DNA of 64,000 nucleotides from contig NZ_FXAJ01000002.1 in assembly GCF_900177535.1 (NCBI RefSeq), positions 930,001-994,000 on the forward strand, written 5' to 3'. The translations under genes were made by a program, and so were the position numbers. Source of the stretch: Priestia filamentosa (GTDB taxonomy: Bacteria; Bacillota; Bacilli; Bacillales; Bacillaceae_H). This document shows, in pieces, positions 26,118-35,365 of the stretch; positions within the stretch are counted from its first letter, which is position 1; the number at the start of each line of letters is the position of its first letter. The notes below the pieces were generated by a model, which was given only the letters and a program-made list of their open reading frames with translations, was not told the origin of the DNA and ran no database searches.

Positions 26118-26900
26118 TTATTCAATATTTTGTCTTGCCTTTCCTGTATAGCCCGCAAGCTGTGATAAACGATAGGCTAGTTTTATAATTTCTTCTTGTG
26201 CAGCGTCTTTTTTTGTATTCCAACTATTCTCTAACATAGTAAAGCTCACACCGGCAATTATCTTGTTCTCAAAATTATAAATCGGTGCGGCTACACAGTG
26301 AAATCCGATTGCTGATTCCTCATTCTCAGTAGCATACCCTCTCTGTTTTGCTCTTTGAACATTATCATAAAGTTCGTCAATATTTGTAATTGTATTTGAT
26401 GTCTTTTTCTCTAACTTATGAGAAGCATAGATTTGTTTTAGTTGCTCTTTGCTATATTGGATAAGCTGTATTTTACCGATAGCAGATGCGTAGGCAGGAA
26501 AACGCATGCCAGGATCTGTTACAAGACGAACTCTTGAATCTCCTTCCATTTTCCCTAAATACACCACATCCCCTTCTTTTAGAATACCTAACTGGATATG
26601 TTCATTAATACTTAGAACAGATGAACTCGCCTCTTTATAAAAGGATTGCAGAATATCAAACTGGTGGAAGTATCCTGCACTAAGTGCCCCTAATGAATGT
26701 CCAAGTGAATAGGTATCTCCTTCTTCTTTAGTAATCCAACCTAAAATTTCAAGCGTGTTTAATAAAGAATATAATGAGCTTTTGCTAATTTCTAGCTTTT
26801 TGGATAAATCAATTAAACGTAGCTTTTTTGGATGTTCACTAATTTCCTCTAGTACTTTGTGTGCTCTTTCTATTGCTGGGACCCAATACTTTTCTTTCAT
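26118..26900 (-). CDS. IclR-family regulator of the sugar-acid island
   Basis: 260 residues from the ATG at 26900 (AGAAGGTGA upstream; the frame extends to 26942). The N-terminal winged HTH covers about 5-65 (AIERAHKVLEEISEHPKKLR, then SKKLEISKSSLYSLLNTLEI). The C-terminal IclR ligand-binding domain covers about 80-250 (MRFPAYASAIGKIQLIQYS, then YATENEESAIGFHCVAAPIY). It is transcribed in the same direction as the catabolic genes. A 5-3-5 palindrome at 26948-26960 is a likely autoregulatory operator. Confidence 0.9.
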   Translation of the reverse strand: MKEKYWVPAIERAHKVLEEISEHPKKLRLIDLSKKLEISKSSLYSLLNTLEILGWITKEEGDTYSLGHSLGALSAGYFHQFDILQSFYKEASSSVLSINEHIQLGILKEGDVVYLGKMEGDSRVRLVTDPGMRFPAYASAIGKIQLIQYSKEQLKQIYASHKLEKKTSNTITNIDELYDNVQRAKQRGYATENEESAIGFHCVAAPIYNFENKIIAGVSFTMLENSWNTKKDAAQEEIIKLAYRLSQLAGYTGKARQNIE

Positions 26901-26947
26901 AAATTCTTTTTCACCTTCTAGTTTAGTTATAATATGGTTCATTATAA

Positions 26948-26960
26948 AGAACTAAGTTCT
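26948..26960. promoter_or_regulatory. IclR-type palindrome AGAAC-TAA-GTTCT
   Basis: A perfect 13-bp dyad 48 bases upstream of the IclR start. A partial copy (ATAAC-AAT-GTTCC) lies at 26027-26039 upstream of the U32-like gene. The geometry matches the AAAAC-N3-GTTTT sites of the second IclR island. Confidence 0.5.
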
Positions 26961-27466
26961 ATATTAAAAACTAATCTCATTATAACATATTGTTTTGAAT
27001 TTTCAATAAACTATAATCACTTTTCCCGAAATAAAAAATAAGGAATACCTATCTGCTATCTCTTCCCTTTTCCTTTATTACAACTGTATAACATCCTTTT
27101 TACCCCTTATAGCTAGAAGGGGCGTGAATAATAAAAAAAACGGATTAAAGGATACACAGAAAAAAGGCGTTGAAATGAGGAAAATTGGCGGAGCTATGTT
27201 ATGTCAATAGACAAACGATTAATGAAATTGAAAATAATAGGTAGAATCCTAGCTTACAGTTAGCATTTGAATATCACTAAATATTTGGGGAGGATAATGA
27301 AAGAGTTAGTTCCCCATTGGAGAACGGAAACAAAAAATAAATAAATCAAAAACAATTGGGGGGCAGTTCACAGTAGAAAGTTTTTTCTGCTTTTTAACTG
27401 TATATAATATTTATTTTCATTTTATGTAATATAAGTTATCAGAAATGTATCTTTAAAATATTCTCT
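26961..27466. other. Intergenic stretch with small hairpin and doubtful mini-ORF
   Basis: A CCCCTT/AAGGGG hairpin lies near 27106-27123. A 15-codon frame at about 27298 (MKELVPHWRTETKNK) sits behind GGGGAGG but is too short to judge. The sequence looks like decayed coding DNA. Confidence 0.3.
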
Positions 27467-27511
27467 AATTCAAAAGACAGCACCTATTTAATAGATGCTG
27501 TCTTTTGAATT
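27467..27511. terminator. Perfect 16-bp inverted repeat, terminator
   Basis: AATTCAAAAGACAGCA and its exact complement flank a 13-base loop. It lies seven bases past the stop of the small minus-strand ORF ending at 27518. Confidence 0.75.
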
Positions 27512-27517
27512 TTAAGC

Positions 27518-27685
27518 TCACTTCTTTAAATTTATACTTTCTTGTAAAAATCCCACTATAGCCATGACATAAGTAGTAGAGATATACCTAGGGATTCGTC
27601 CAAACTCCGTTTCTCTTGATTCACCCCAGCTAATTCCTTTTTCAAAAACATAATCTAGCCCTTTATTTAACGATATCCTAATCAT
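27518..27685 (-). CDS. Small hypothetical protein (55 aa) or gene fragment
   Basis: A 55-residue frame starting at ATG 27685, with a weak and distant GAGGG, followed immediately by a strong hairpin terminator. The sequence includes GLDYVFEKGISWGESRETEF and GRIPRYISTTYVMAIVGFLQ, which looks like genuine protein with a hydrophobic C-terminal segment. It may be the tail of a larger lost gene. I do not recognise the family. Confidence 0.4.
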   Translation of the reverse strand: MIRISLNKGLDYVFEKGISWGESRETEFGRIPRYISTTYVMAIVGFLQESINLKK

Positions 27686-27803
27686 CCTGAGAAATACCCT
27701 CTCTTTTTATCTATTTCTAAAAAGAATTATAGAAAGGATATGGAAAAAGTTTATCAACTATTTTAGAAAAGAAAATAGAGAGGTAATTTATAATGTTTCT
27801 CAC

Positions 27804-27840
27804 ATAAAAAGCAGCCAAGACTTTTAAGAAGTGCTTGGTT
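27804..27840 (-). terminator. Probable terminator of the ferredoxin reductase gene
   Basis: Minus strand AACCAAGCACTT / AAGTCTTGGCT hairpin with one bulge, followed by GCTTTTTATG. A related CAGCCAAG/CTTGGCTG hairpin recurs at 43096-43128. Confidence 0.55.
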
Positions 27841-27936
27841 ACTTGGTTAATCCTGGATATACTTATGGGGCAAAATCCATTCTATTAGGAAAACCCTCCC
27901 GAATGTAAATTCGTTTTACTTTTTAGGGACCAGTGG

Positions 27937-28929
27937 TTAGCTAAATAAGGAAGTACTGTGCATAGGCTGAACTTTTGCTGTAGGGTCAATATAAGCTTTA
28001 GCATTATTAATTGCTGTAGGACCTTCACCAAATCCTGAGGCAATTAACTTAACTTTTCCACCATATGTACAAATATCTCCAGCAGCATAAATACCTGGAA
28101 TGTTAGTTTCCTGCCTAGAATCCACTACAATGGCATTTCTCTCGATGTTGAGGCCCCATTCTTTAATTGGACCAAGCGAAGAGATGAAACCATAATTAAC
28201 AATTAAATCATCTACATCAATTACCTCTTTCTGCTTAGTCTTATTGTGTTCCAAAATGATTTGGGTGATTTGATCTGCCCCTACTAGCTCTGAAGGAATA
28301 TAGGGTGTTTTGACTTCAACAGAGGAACTTACTAATTGTTTTACACTATGTTCATGAGCTCGAAATTTATCTCTTCGATGAATCAGCGTTACTTTCTTAG
28401 CGATATGCTCTAGCATAAGTGCCCAGTCAACAGCCGAATCTCCGCCACCTAAAATGACTACTTTTTTATCTTTAAATTGGTTCATATCATTTATAAAGTA
28501 ATGTAAGTTCTTGTCTTCGAACCCTATTGCATCTTCTAGTTCTAGTTTACGAGGCTGAAAGGCTCCATTTCCTGCCGTAATAATAATGGCTTTACAAAAG
28601 TGAGTATTAAGGTTTGTAGTGATTTTGAATGTTCCATCCACTTGCTTTTCAACCTGCTCAACGGCTTCTTTGAGACAGATTTTGGGGTTAAATACGTACA
28701 TTTGCTTTTTTAAATTCTCTACTAACTCCTGAGCCCTTACTTTTGGAAATCCGGCGATATCATAGATGAATTTCTCGGGATAAAGAGCTGTGAGCTGTCC
28801 TCCTAATTGAGGAAGGCTCTCTATAATTTTCACACTTGCTTGCCTCATTCCCCCGTAAAATGCTGTAAACAAGCCAACTGGGCCACCTCCGATAATTGTT
28901 ATATCGTAAATCTTTTTTTCTTCTATCAT
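27937..28929 (-). CDS. YumC-type ferredoxin--NADP+ reductase
   Basis: 330-residue FAD enzyme of the thioredoxin-reductase-like FNR class found in Bacillus. The FAD fold [20 protein letters not shown] is at about 12-31, the NADP fold [17 protein letters not shown] is at about 157-173 and the FAD site is [13 protein letters not shown]. There is no CxxC redox pair, which separates it from thioredoxin reductase. It sits next to a ferredoxin gene and the Rieske dioxygenase genes. It is therefore probably the NAD(P)H-to-ferredoxin step of the dioxygenase electron chain, although housekeeping FNR homologues exist. Confidence 0.9.
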   Translation of the reverse strand: MIEEKKIYDITIIGGGPVGLFTAFYGGMRQASVKIIESLPQLGGQLTALYPEKFIYDIAGFPKVRAQELVENLKKQMYVFNPKICLKEAVEQVEKQVDGTFKITTNLNTHFCKAIIITAGNGAFQPRKLELEDAIGFEDKNLHYFINDMNQFKDKKVVILGGGDSAVDWALMLEHIAKKVTLIHRRDKFRAHEHSVKQLVSSSVEVKTPYIPSELVGADQITQIILEHNKTKQKEVIDVDDLIVNYGFISSLGPIKEWGLNIERNAIVVDSRQETNIPGIYAAGDICTYGGKVKLIASGFGEGPTAINNAKAYIDPTAKVQPMHSTSLFS

Positions 28930-29160
28930 TAGTAATCACCTTTCATTGGATCCTTATTAGAATTCCTGTTTCAGATTGAATATAGGGATATGAAACGTAG
29001 GGATGGATTGATAATATTTATTGAGACCACTATATTTTTTCCCTTCTCAATTAGCTAAATGTTTGATACTTATTCTATATTTCATATTCTCTTAGTTAAA
29101 AAATACTTTAATTTCAACGAGACATATTAATCTAATATCCTCTAAAATATATAGGGAATT

Positions 29161-29481
<321 letters not shown>

Positions 29482-29506
29482 CTAAGATAATGTCGATCTT
29501 TTTTAT

Positions 29507-30301
29507 TTATCTATTTTCATTAAGAAATTCTATAATTCTTGAATTAAACACTTCAGGTTCTTCTTGATAACATAAATGCCCGCCTTTTGGAATAATTGCG
29601 AGCTTGGAATCTATGAGTTCCTTGTGAATAGCTTTTGATTCGTTTACAGGAGTAACGATATCAAGTTCACCACAAACAACAAGAACAGGAACGGTTATTT
29701 GAGGTAACAAACTCATTTGGTCTAGATGATAGAGAGAATATGCTACTGAACGATACCCTGCCAATCTTACTTGTGACATAATCTCTTTTACTCTCTTATA
29801 CACTTCTTTTGAAGCATAAGGAGATAACAATGCTTTTATTCTCTTGTCTGCTATCTCCTCTGGAGAAAGATTTTCAATTGAAAATAATCGATTTTCTAAC
29901 TTCCTCTTATTCTCTTCTTCATTCAAAGCAGCAGCCCCTCTGGTCGGGTCCGCTATAATAAGTTTTTCAATTCTATTAGAATAAGAGCTACAAAATTCTA
30001 TGGCAATGGCTGCCCCCATTGAATGACCAAGAAGATAGATTTTTTCTAACTTTAGCTCATCTATCATGCCTTTCAGAATGTGGGCAAACTCTTCAAAGTA
30101 TCTGAATTCTTCAGCTGGATCTGAACTTCTCCCATAACCTGGCGCATCCCAAGCAATCACTTTATAATTATTTTTTAATTCACGTATTTGTTCTTTCCAT
30201 GACTGTGAATTGTTGCTCATTCCATGAAGCAATACTAATGGCTCTCCAGTACCTTCTATCTCATAATAAATACTTAAGTCTTTTACTTGTACATAAGGCA
30301 T
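29507..30301 (-). CDS. Alpha/beta hydrolase, probable meta-cleavage product hydrolase
   Basis: 264 residues with the hydrolase fold: oxyanion region LVLLHGMSNNSQSW, nucleophile elbow LLGHSMGAAIAIEF (Ser about residue 95), an acid in VCGELDIVTP and the catalytic His in KGGHLCYQEEPE. The length and fold match C-C hydrolases such as BphD and TodF that cleave ring-opened products of extradiol dioxygenases. An extradiol enzyme is encoded in the same island. The exact substrate is unknown, and esterase activity is the alternative. Confidence 0.83.
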   Translation of the reverse strand: MPYVQVKDLSIYYEIEGTGEPLVLLHGMSNNSQSWKEQIRELKNNYKVIAWDAPGYGRSSDPAEEFRYFEEFAHILKGMIDELKLEKIYLLGHSMGAAIAIEFCSSYSNRIEKLIIADPTRGAAALNEEENKRKLENRLFSIENLSPEEIADKRIKALLSPYASKEVYKRVKEIMSQVRLAGYRSVAYSLYHLDQMSLLPQITVPVLVVCGELDIVTPVNESKAIHKELIDSKLAIIPKGGHLCYQEEPEVFNSRIIEFLNENR

Positions 30302-30410
30302 AATACAAGTCTCCTCTATTCATTCTTAACTTTAAGAAGGATATTTAATTTTTAATTTTCAGAATTCTGGTTTTTTACTTTTCTATAAAAAAGGGTAACT
30401 CTCATAATAT

Positions 30411-31199
30411 TTAACCAAGTCCCCGGACTGATAATCCACCGTCACTCGAAATAACTTCACCTGTAATTGCACGTGACTCATCAGATGCTAATAACACATA
30501 TGCTGCAACGTGATCTTCTGGTAGCTGGGCAAGTTGAAGAGGGTTACGTTTTTTTATGTTACTTGCTTTAGTATTATTATCTATGATTTTTACAAATGGA
30601 CTTAGCGGTGGAATGACTGATAGTTCTGTCAGTGTGCCCCCTGGTGCTACTGCATTAACTCTTATATGTGGAGCAAGTTCGAAGGCAAGCTGGCGCATTA
30701 GTCCGATTTGAGCATGCTTGCTCGCTGTGTACCATACACCGCCACCGTCGGGATAGAAACTTGCACCAGACACAGAAAAAATAATATTTCCATTTGTTTT
30801 CTCCAACTCTTCAAGCGCTGCTTTCGCTCCGAAAAAAGAGCCTTTAACATTAATATTAAGAAGAAAATCATAGGCTTCAGAAAGCGCATGTGGAGGCACA
30901 TCGGCGAATTTAGCAAATCCATCGAATACACCAGCATTAGCAATAAAAACATCTAGCTTGCCAAATTGATTAATAGTAGCTTGAACAGCTTGATCATTGT
31001 CTTCGTATTTGCTGACATCTCCTTGATAGGTAAGAATGTCTGTTCCAAATTCTTCTTTCATTTTCACTAGCTTTTCCTTAGAGCGGCCCATAATGCTCAC
31101 TTTTGCTCCTTCTTGTATAAAACGGCGTGTGACAGCTTCCCCTATCCCCGAAGCTCCGCCTGTAATCAACACTACTTTATCTTTTAGCATCATTGCCAT
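30411..31199 (-). CDS. BphB-like cis-dihydrodiol dehydrogenase (SDR)
   Basis: 262-residue short-chain dehydrogenase. It has the NAD site VLITGGASGIGEAVTRRF, NAG motif FIANAGVFDG and catalytic Ser-Tyr-Lys in SVSGASFYPDGGGVWYTASK, then ELAPHIRVNAVAPGGTLTEL. The GASFYPDGGGVWYTASKHA stretch closely resembles the BphB/TodD dihydrodiol dehydrogenases. It therefore fits the second step after the Rieske dioxygenase, rearomatising a cis-dihydrodiol to a catechol with NAD+. Confidence 0.86.
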   Translation of the reverse strand: MAMMLKDKVVLITGGASGIGEAVTRRFIQEGAKVSIMGRSKEKLVKMKEEFGTDILTYQGDVSKYEDNDQAVQATINQFGKLDVFIANAGVFDGFAKFADVPPHALSEAYDFLLNINVKGSFFGAKAALEELEKTNGNIIFSVSGASFYPDGGGVWYTASKHAQIGLMRQLAFELAPHIRVNAVAPGGTLTELSVIPPLSPFVKIIDNNTKASNIKKRNPLQLAQLPEDHVAAYVLLASDESRAITGEVISSDGGLSVRGLG

Positions 31200-31241
31200 T
31201 GGACACGACCTTTCTTCTTATCTTTTATACATAATGAACTG

Positions 31242-31751
31242 TTATACAAATATAGCGAGATTTCTTGTATTTATTGTTGTTTGATCTACAATGAATACAC
31301 GCTTTGAAAGTTTCCACTTTCCATCTTCAAATGTAAACTCATCATTTCGTTCACCAGAAATTAAATCATGATGAATGTCTTTGCTTCGGCTTCGATAAAT
31401 AAGTAAATAGCTTTTTACAACTGCTTTTTCTCCTTCAACAAAATCCTTGACACACACATTGCTGACAAAGCGGCGTGTTCTTGAAGGAGGAATTTCCGCC
31501 CATGCATAGTCCGTTTTTAAACGTTCTACTCGAAGCTTTAGCAACTCAATATCATCATTAAACGTGAACATATCTGTTGAATAGTCTGGACGCTCTGTTC
31601 CTTCTTTATTGACACGTACAGGCATTTGATAACGCAAACTAGAATGCATTAAACTAAACCAGTCATCAAATTCAATGTCATCAAGTAATTGTGCTTCATG
31701 ATATAACCATTGTTCAAACTCACATTTCACTAGCATTTTTTCTATATTCAT
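31242..31751 (-). CDS. Ring-hydroxylating dioxygenase beta subunit
   Basis: 169 residues of the SnoaL-like fold of dioxygenase small subunits. It begins with an acidic helix region (EFDDWFSLMHSSLRYQMPVR) and contains the conserved PPSRTRRFVSNVCV and ISGERNDEFTFEDGKWKLSK-type C-terminal strands. It starts 22 bases after the alpha-subunit stop. The beta subunit has a structural role in the alpha3-beta3 oxygenase. Confidence 0.9.
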   Translation of the reverse strand: MNIEKMLVKCEFEQWLYHEAQLLDDIEFDDWFSLMHSSLRYQMPVRVNKEGTERPDYSTDMFTFNDDIELLKLRVERLKTDYAWAEIPPSRTRRFVSNVCVKDFVEGEKAVVKSYLLIYRSRSKDIHHDLISGERNDEFTFEDGKWKLSKRVFIVDQTTINTRNLAIFV

Positions 31752-31773
31752 TTTTCCCTCCTCCTCTCGTTTA

Positions 31774-33075
31774 TCACTTTGTCATGAGTTCCATCCAGTA
31801 TTTATAAAAATTCCGCTGATTTGCTTCTGTGAATTTGTCATCATAAGCAACACCAGGTCCAACAAATTCAGCAGGTTCACGGTGCAAACCCATTGTGTAG
31901 TTATAAGTTAATTTCTTTTGAAAAGGCATAGCGCCTTGGGCAGCTTCTGTAATATCTGTGAATACTTCTGTATCATCTTGTTCAAAAATCCCGGATGGAC
32001 TAAATGTCAAAATAAATGAATCTCTTGAGCGCTCTTTCCACTCTTTTGGGGCATTTTTTTCAACAAACATCCAAGCAATCACTTCCATCTTATTAAGACC
32101 AATTGGTCGCCACATTCTTATGGAAGTGTTAGAGATTAAATGATCTTTTATTTTTGTATGTGAGATTAAAAACGATAAGTTCGGAAAAACATTTCCAATC
32201 ATATTTTTTAAGTTTGATAATACTTCATATTGGTCTGGGGACAAATTTCTTTTATATTCATCTTTTAATTCTTCAGGAAAAGCGAAATCTGGGTTAGGGG
32301 TTCCGAGGTTTAAACCATGTCCGTTTTCTGTATGAATTTGAAAACCGCGTTTGGAATACGTTGCATTTGGCACCATCCCTAATTTTGCAATTGAACCATG
32401 TGTAACCATCGTATGGTAAGAATCACCAACAAAGTTATCAGAACCAACTTTCCAGTTAGAATGAACAACAAATCGTTGTGGAGCTCCCACGACTTCCATT
32501 TCCGCACGTCCTACAAGGATATCTAAATACCATCTGAAGTCACCTAGAAAATCTTCAAGCGGTTCTGCATGATCATTCCATGTTCCAAATAAAAGCCCTT
32601 TATAAGATTCAAGCCTCACTTGGTGGAGCCCCATTTTGGAACGGTCTATCTTTCCGCCATAAGTATCTTTTTGAAGAGGAACGCCAACAAGATCACCCGT
32701 GTTTTTAAAACTAAATCCATGATATGGACATGTAAATAAAGATTTGTTCCCTTTATCAGCTCGACATAATTTCATGCCACGATGGGTACACATATTATAA
32801 AAAGCATGAATTTCATCATTATTATCACGTGTAATAATAATGGAGTATCCGGAAAGTTCACGGGTCATAAAGTCGCCTTTATGAGGAACTTCGGATTCAT
32901 GACCAACAAAGATCCACGTTTTTAGAAATACTTTTTCGTGCTCTAAATCATAAACCGTTTGATCACCTAAAAGATAGGCTGGAATGACTCCTTCCTCAGG
33001 TTTGACTGTCTCATTCAGATATTCAATAACTTGCTCTTTCGACATTTCCTCTAAAGGTCTATCTGTTTTAATCAT
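31774..33075 (-). CDS. Rieske ring-hydroxylating dioxygenase alpha subunit
   Basis: 433 residues from the ATG at 33075, which has GGGGGAGAGGAT in front (the frame itself reaches 33111). The Rieske 2Fe-2S ligands are Cys96, His98, Cys116 and His119 (CTHRGMKLCRADKG, then TCPYHG). The mononuclear iron ligands His221 and His226 are in DSYHTMVTHGS; a distal Asp is expected near residue 375. It adds both atoms of O2 to an aromatic ring to give a cis-dihydrodiol. The substrate is not readable from sequence. The island genes around it supply the electron chain and the next pathway steps. Confidence 0.93.
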   Translation of the reverse strand: MIKTDRPLEEMSKEQVIEYLNETVKPEEGVIPAYLLGDQTVYDLEHEKVFLKTWIFVGHESEVPHKGDFMTRELSGYSIIITRDNNDEIHAFYNMCTHRGMKLCRADKGNKSLFTCPYHGFSFKNTGDLVGVPLQKDTYGGKIDRSKMGLHQVRLESYKGLLFGTWNDHAEPLEDFLGDFRWYLDILVGRAEMEVVGAPQRFVVHSNWKVGSDNFVGDSYHTMVTHGSIAKLGMVPNATYSKRGFQIHTENGHGLNLGTPNPDFAFPEELKDEYKRNLSPDQYEVLSNLKNMIGNVFPNLSFLISHTKIKDHLISNTSIRMWRPIGLNKMEVIAWMFVEKNAPKEWKERSRDSFILTFSPSGIFEQDDTEVFTDITEAAQGAMPFQKKLTYNYTMGLHREPAEFVGPGVAYDDKFTEANQRNFYKYWMELMTK

Positions 33076-33103
33076 TTTATCCTCTCCCCCTCGATGAGCT
33101 TCA

Positions 33104-33889
33104 TTATCCAATTTGAACCATTCTCTCTTTGTTTTGCAATGTCGCTAATATACTTAATGAGGCTAAATAACTTGTTTTTGGATTATTTGGCATTGGGTCA
33201 TTTTCAATTTCAACCTTAAGGTTTCCAAACGAACCCCATGCTTCAATAAGATGATTATTTTTCACGACATTTGGGTCAGCAATAATAGTTACTTTTGTGT
33301 TTTCAACACCAAGACCAGCCAAAGATAACACAATCGCAACATTAATATTTCTCGGAAACTGCTTAATAGCTTCCGCTGCAGAGCCTTTAAATAAAATCGT
33401 TTCGTTTTCTAATGAAACAGCTTCTGTCAAGGCACTTGGTGGTTTTCTCGTTGTAAGAGATACAGACTTAAGTCCGTTCACAGCTTTTGCAGATTTAAGG
33501 ATATCAAGTCCTCCAATTGCTCCAGAAGGAAGAAAGACCCTTACCTTGTTTTTGCGACACAGTTCTCCTGCTTTTTCTTCAAAAGTAGCATCTGCCATAA
33601 CTCCTATGCTACTTAATAACAAATCTTTTTCAGATTTAAGTACCTTCAATGCATACTCCCTAGCAGCTTCAATTGTCGCTACCTCAATAACTAAGTCGAT
33701 GTCAGAGGTAAGAAATGACTCAATATCACCATAAAACTGGGCATCAAATTCTTTAGCTAGTTGAGATGAACTTTCTTTGCGGCGTGTATAAATTGAACTA
33801 ATTTTCCCCCCAGGGAGAAATTCATCCTTATTTATGGCCTGAAGCAGAAATTTACCGATATTCCCGCATCCAATTAACCCTAATTTCAT
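33104..33889 (-). CDS. L-aspartate dehydrogenase (NadX) family protein
   Basis: 261 residues: a Rossmann domain (MKLGLIGCGNIGKFLLQAIN), then the NadX catalytic region LLSSIGVMADATFEEKAGEL and VFLPSGAIGGLDILKSAKAV, with a conserved His in NNHLIEAWGSFG. The family oxidatively deaminates L-aspartate or aminates oxaloacetate. Here it lies inside an aromatic-degradation operon, 28 bases ahead of the Rieske alpha gene, where no NAD biosynthesis genes (nadA, nadC) are present. It may act on an amino-acid-like aromatic or a pathway imine. Its role is unknown. Confidence 0.83.
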   Translation of the reverse strand: MKLGLIGCGNIGKFLLQAINKDEFLPGGKISSIYTRRKESSSQLAKEFDAQFYGDIESFLTSDIDLVIEVATIEAAREYALKVLKSEKDLLLSSIGVMADATFEEKAGELCRKNKVRVFLPSGAIGGLDILKSAKAVNGLKSVSLTTRKPPSALTEAVSLENETILFKGSAAEAIKQFPRNINVAIVLSLAGLGVENTKVTIIADPNVVKNNHLIEAWGSFGNLKVEIENDPMPNNPKTSYLASLSILATLQNKERMVQIG

Positions 33890-33905
33890 GTTCTTTCATC
33901 CTTCC

Positions 33906-35351
33906 TTAATTAGCAAACCCATAGGAGTCTGTGAAAAATTCCAGTCCACAATGTCTTGTTTCCCTAGAAACACCGCTTTCTTTTAAACCTGGAAAATCAA
34001 GAGCCAAATCGTTAAAAATAGTATGATTGTTATGGAAAACAGCTCCTGCTTCAAGACGATCAGCCATTTCAATAGCTAATTTTTCATTTTCCGTCCACAC
34101 CGAAGCTCGCAGACCAAATTTGCTATCATTCGCTAACTCTATAACTTCATCAATATTAGTGAAAGGCAACACAGGGATAACTGGTCCAAACTGCTCGTCC
34201 TGTACGATCTCGCTTTTTTGATTTGCTCCTGTAACAATAGAAGGAAGCATATAATAACCTTTATCCCATGTTTCTGGATTAAGTTGAATACCAGTAGTGA
34301 CCACTTCTGCACCTGAACGAGATGTACGTTCAATTAATTGACTAACGTAATCAAACTGTGCTTTATTATTTAATGGCCCCATTGTTACATCAGGTTGTAT
34401 CCCATCACCTACAACAACTCGTTCAAATTCTTTTGTTAACTTTTTCACAACTTCATCATAACGTGATTTGTGGACATACACTCGTTTAATAGCTGAACAT
34501 ACTTGGCCTGATGCTCGTAAAATACCTGTTTTGAGTCGTTTGATTGCTTCTTCATCAAGATCGGCATCGTCCAAAATAATGGCTGGATCATTTCCCCCTA
34601 GTTCCATATATACTTTTTGGAGGTTTTCGGCAGAATTCTTCATAATATCTTTTCCTGTTGTTGTGCTGCCAACAAAAGCGACAGTACGAACACGGGAATC
34701 AGAACAAAGGGTGTCACCAATTACTTTTCCTGAACCTGTTACAATATTAATGACGCCTGGGGGGAAATGTTCGGCAACTACTTTTAAACAGCTCATAATT
34801 GTTAAGGGACAATTCGTAGCGGGTTTGACAACAACCGTATTACCAGCTAAAATGGCCGGGATAACTCGTTTAAATGTTAAAATCATAGGAGAGTTCCAAG
34901 GGGTAATCACGGCTGTAACGCCTCTTGCCCGTCGTCTAACTTGGACTTTTTGGGTTCCTGTAAGTACTTCCGGGTTCCACCAGTTAAGCAGTTCCGCTGC
35001 CCCGCCTTTCATAATCTCAACACAACGTAATAAATCTTTCTTAGCTTCTACAAGCGTTTTTCCATTTTCCCTCACAAACAAGGTGACATTTTCTTCGATG
35101 ATATTCGCTAGTTTTTCTGCCGCTTTGTTCATTAGAGCAGACCTGTCTTCTACATTAGAGCGAGACCACATTTTATAAGCTTTCTCTGCCGCTTCTATTA
35201 CTTCATTTACAATTTCTTTAGAACATATTGCAACTTCCCCGACTACTTCTGACGTGTTTGCAGGATTGATGACATTAGCTGTTTCTCTTATTTCTTTCCA
35301 TTCTCCGTTAATAAGATATTTTCCCGAAATAACAGGATATGTCGAAATCAT
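33906..35351 (-). CDS. Aldehyde dehydrogenase of the aromatic island
   Basis: 481 residues with the ALDH motifs VITPWNSPMILTFKRVIPAI, FVGSTTTGKDIM, YMELGGNDPAIILDDADL (general base Glu) and GQVCSAIKRVYVH (catalytic Cys). The C-terminal FPGLKESGVSRE replaces the usual FGG.K.SG. In this setting it could oxidise 2-hydroxymuconic semialdehyde from extradiol ring cleavage, or an aromatic aldehyde released by the neighbouring ThDP enzyme. AAAGGGGG precedes the ATG. Confidence 0.88.
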   Translation of the reverse strand: MISTYPVISGKYLINGEWKEIRETANVINPANTSEVVGEVAICSKEIVNEVIEAAEKAYKMWSRSNVEDRSALMNKAAEKLANIIEENVTLFVRENGKTLVEAKKDLLRCVEIMKGGAAELLNWWNPEVLTGTQKVQVRRRARGVTAVITPWNSPMILTFKRVIPAILAGNTVVVKPATNCPLTIMSCLKVVAEHFPPGVINIVTGSGKVIGDTLCSDSRVRTVAFVGSTTTGKDIMKNSAENLQKVYMELGGNDPAIILDDADLDEEAIKRLKTGILRASGQVCSAIKRVYVHKSRYDEVVKKLTKEFERVVVGDGIQPDVTMGPLNNKAQFDYVSQLIERTSRSGAEVVTTGIQLNPETWDKGYYMLPSIVTGANQKSEIVQDEQFGPVIPVLPFTNIDEVIELANDSKFGLRASVWTENEKLAIEMADRLEAGAVFHNNHTIFNDLALDFPGLKESGVSRETRHCGLEFFTDSYGFAN

Positions 35352-35365
35352 TTTTATGTCCCCCT

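Noticed and set aside
34468-35178. 236-residue plus-strand frame antisense to the aldehyde dehydrogenase
   Set aside because: It is a shadow of the ALDH gene with no start signals and low-complexity Ser/Thr-rich translation.
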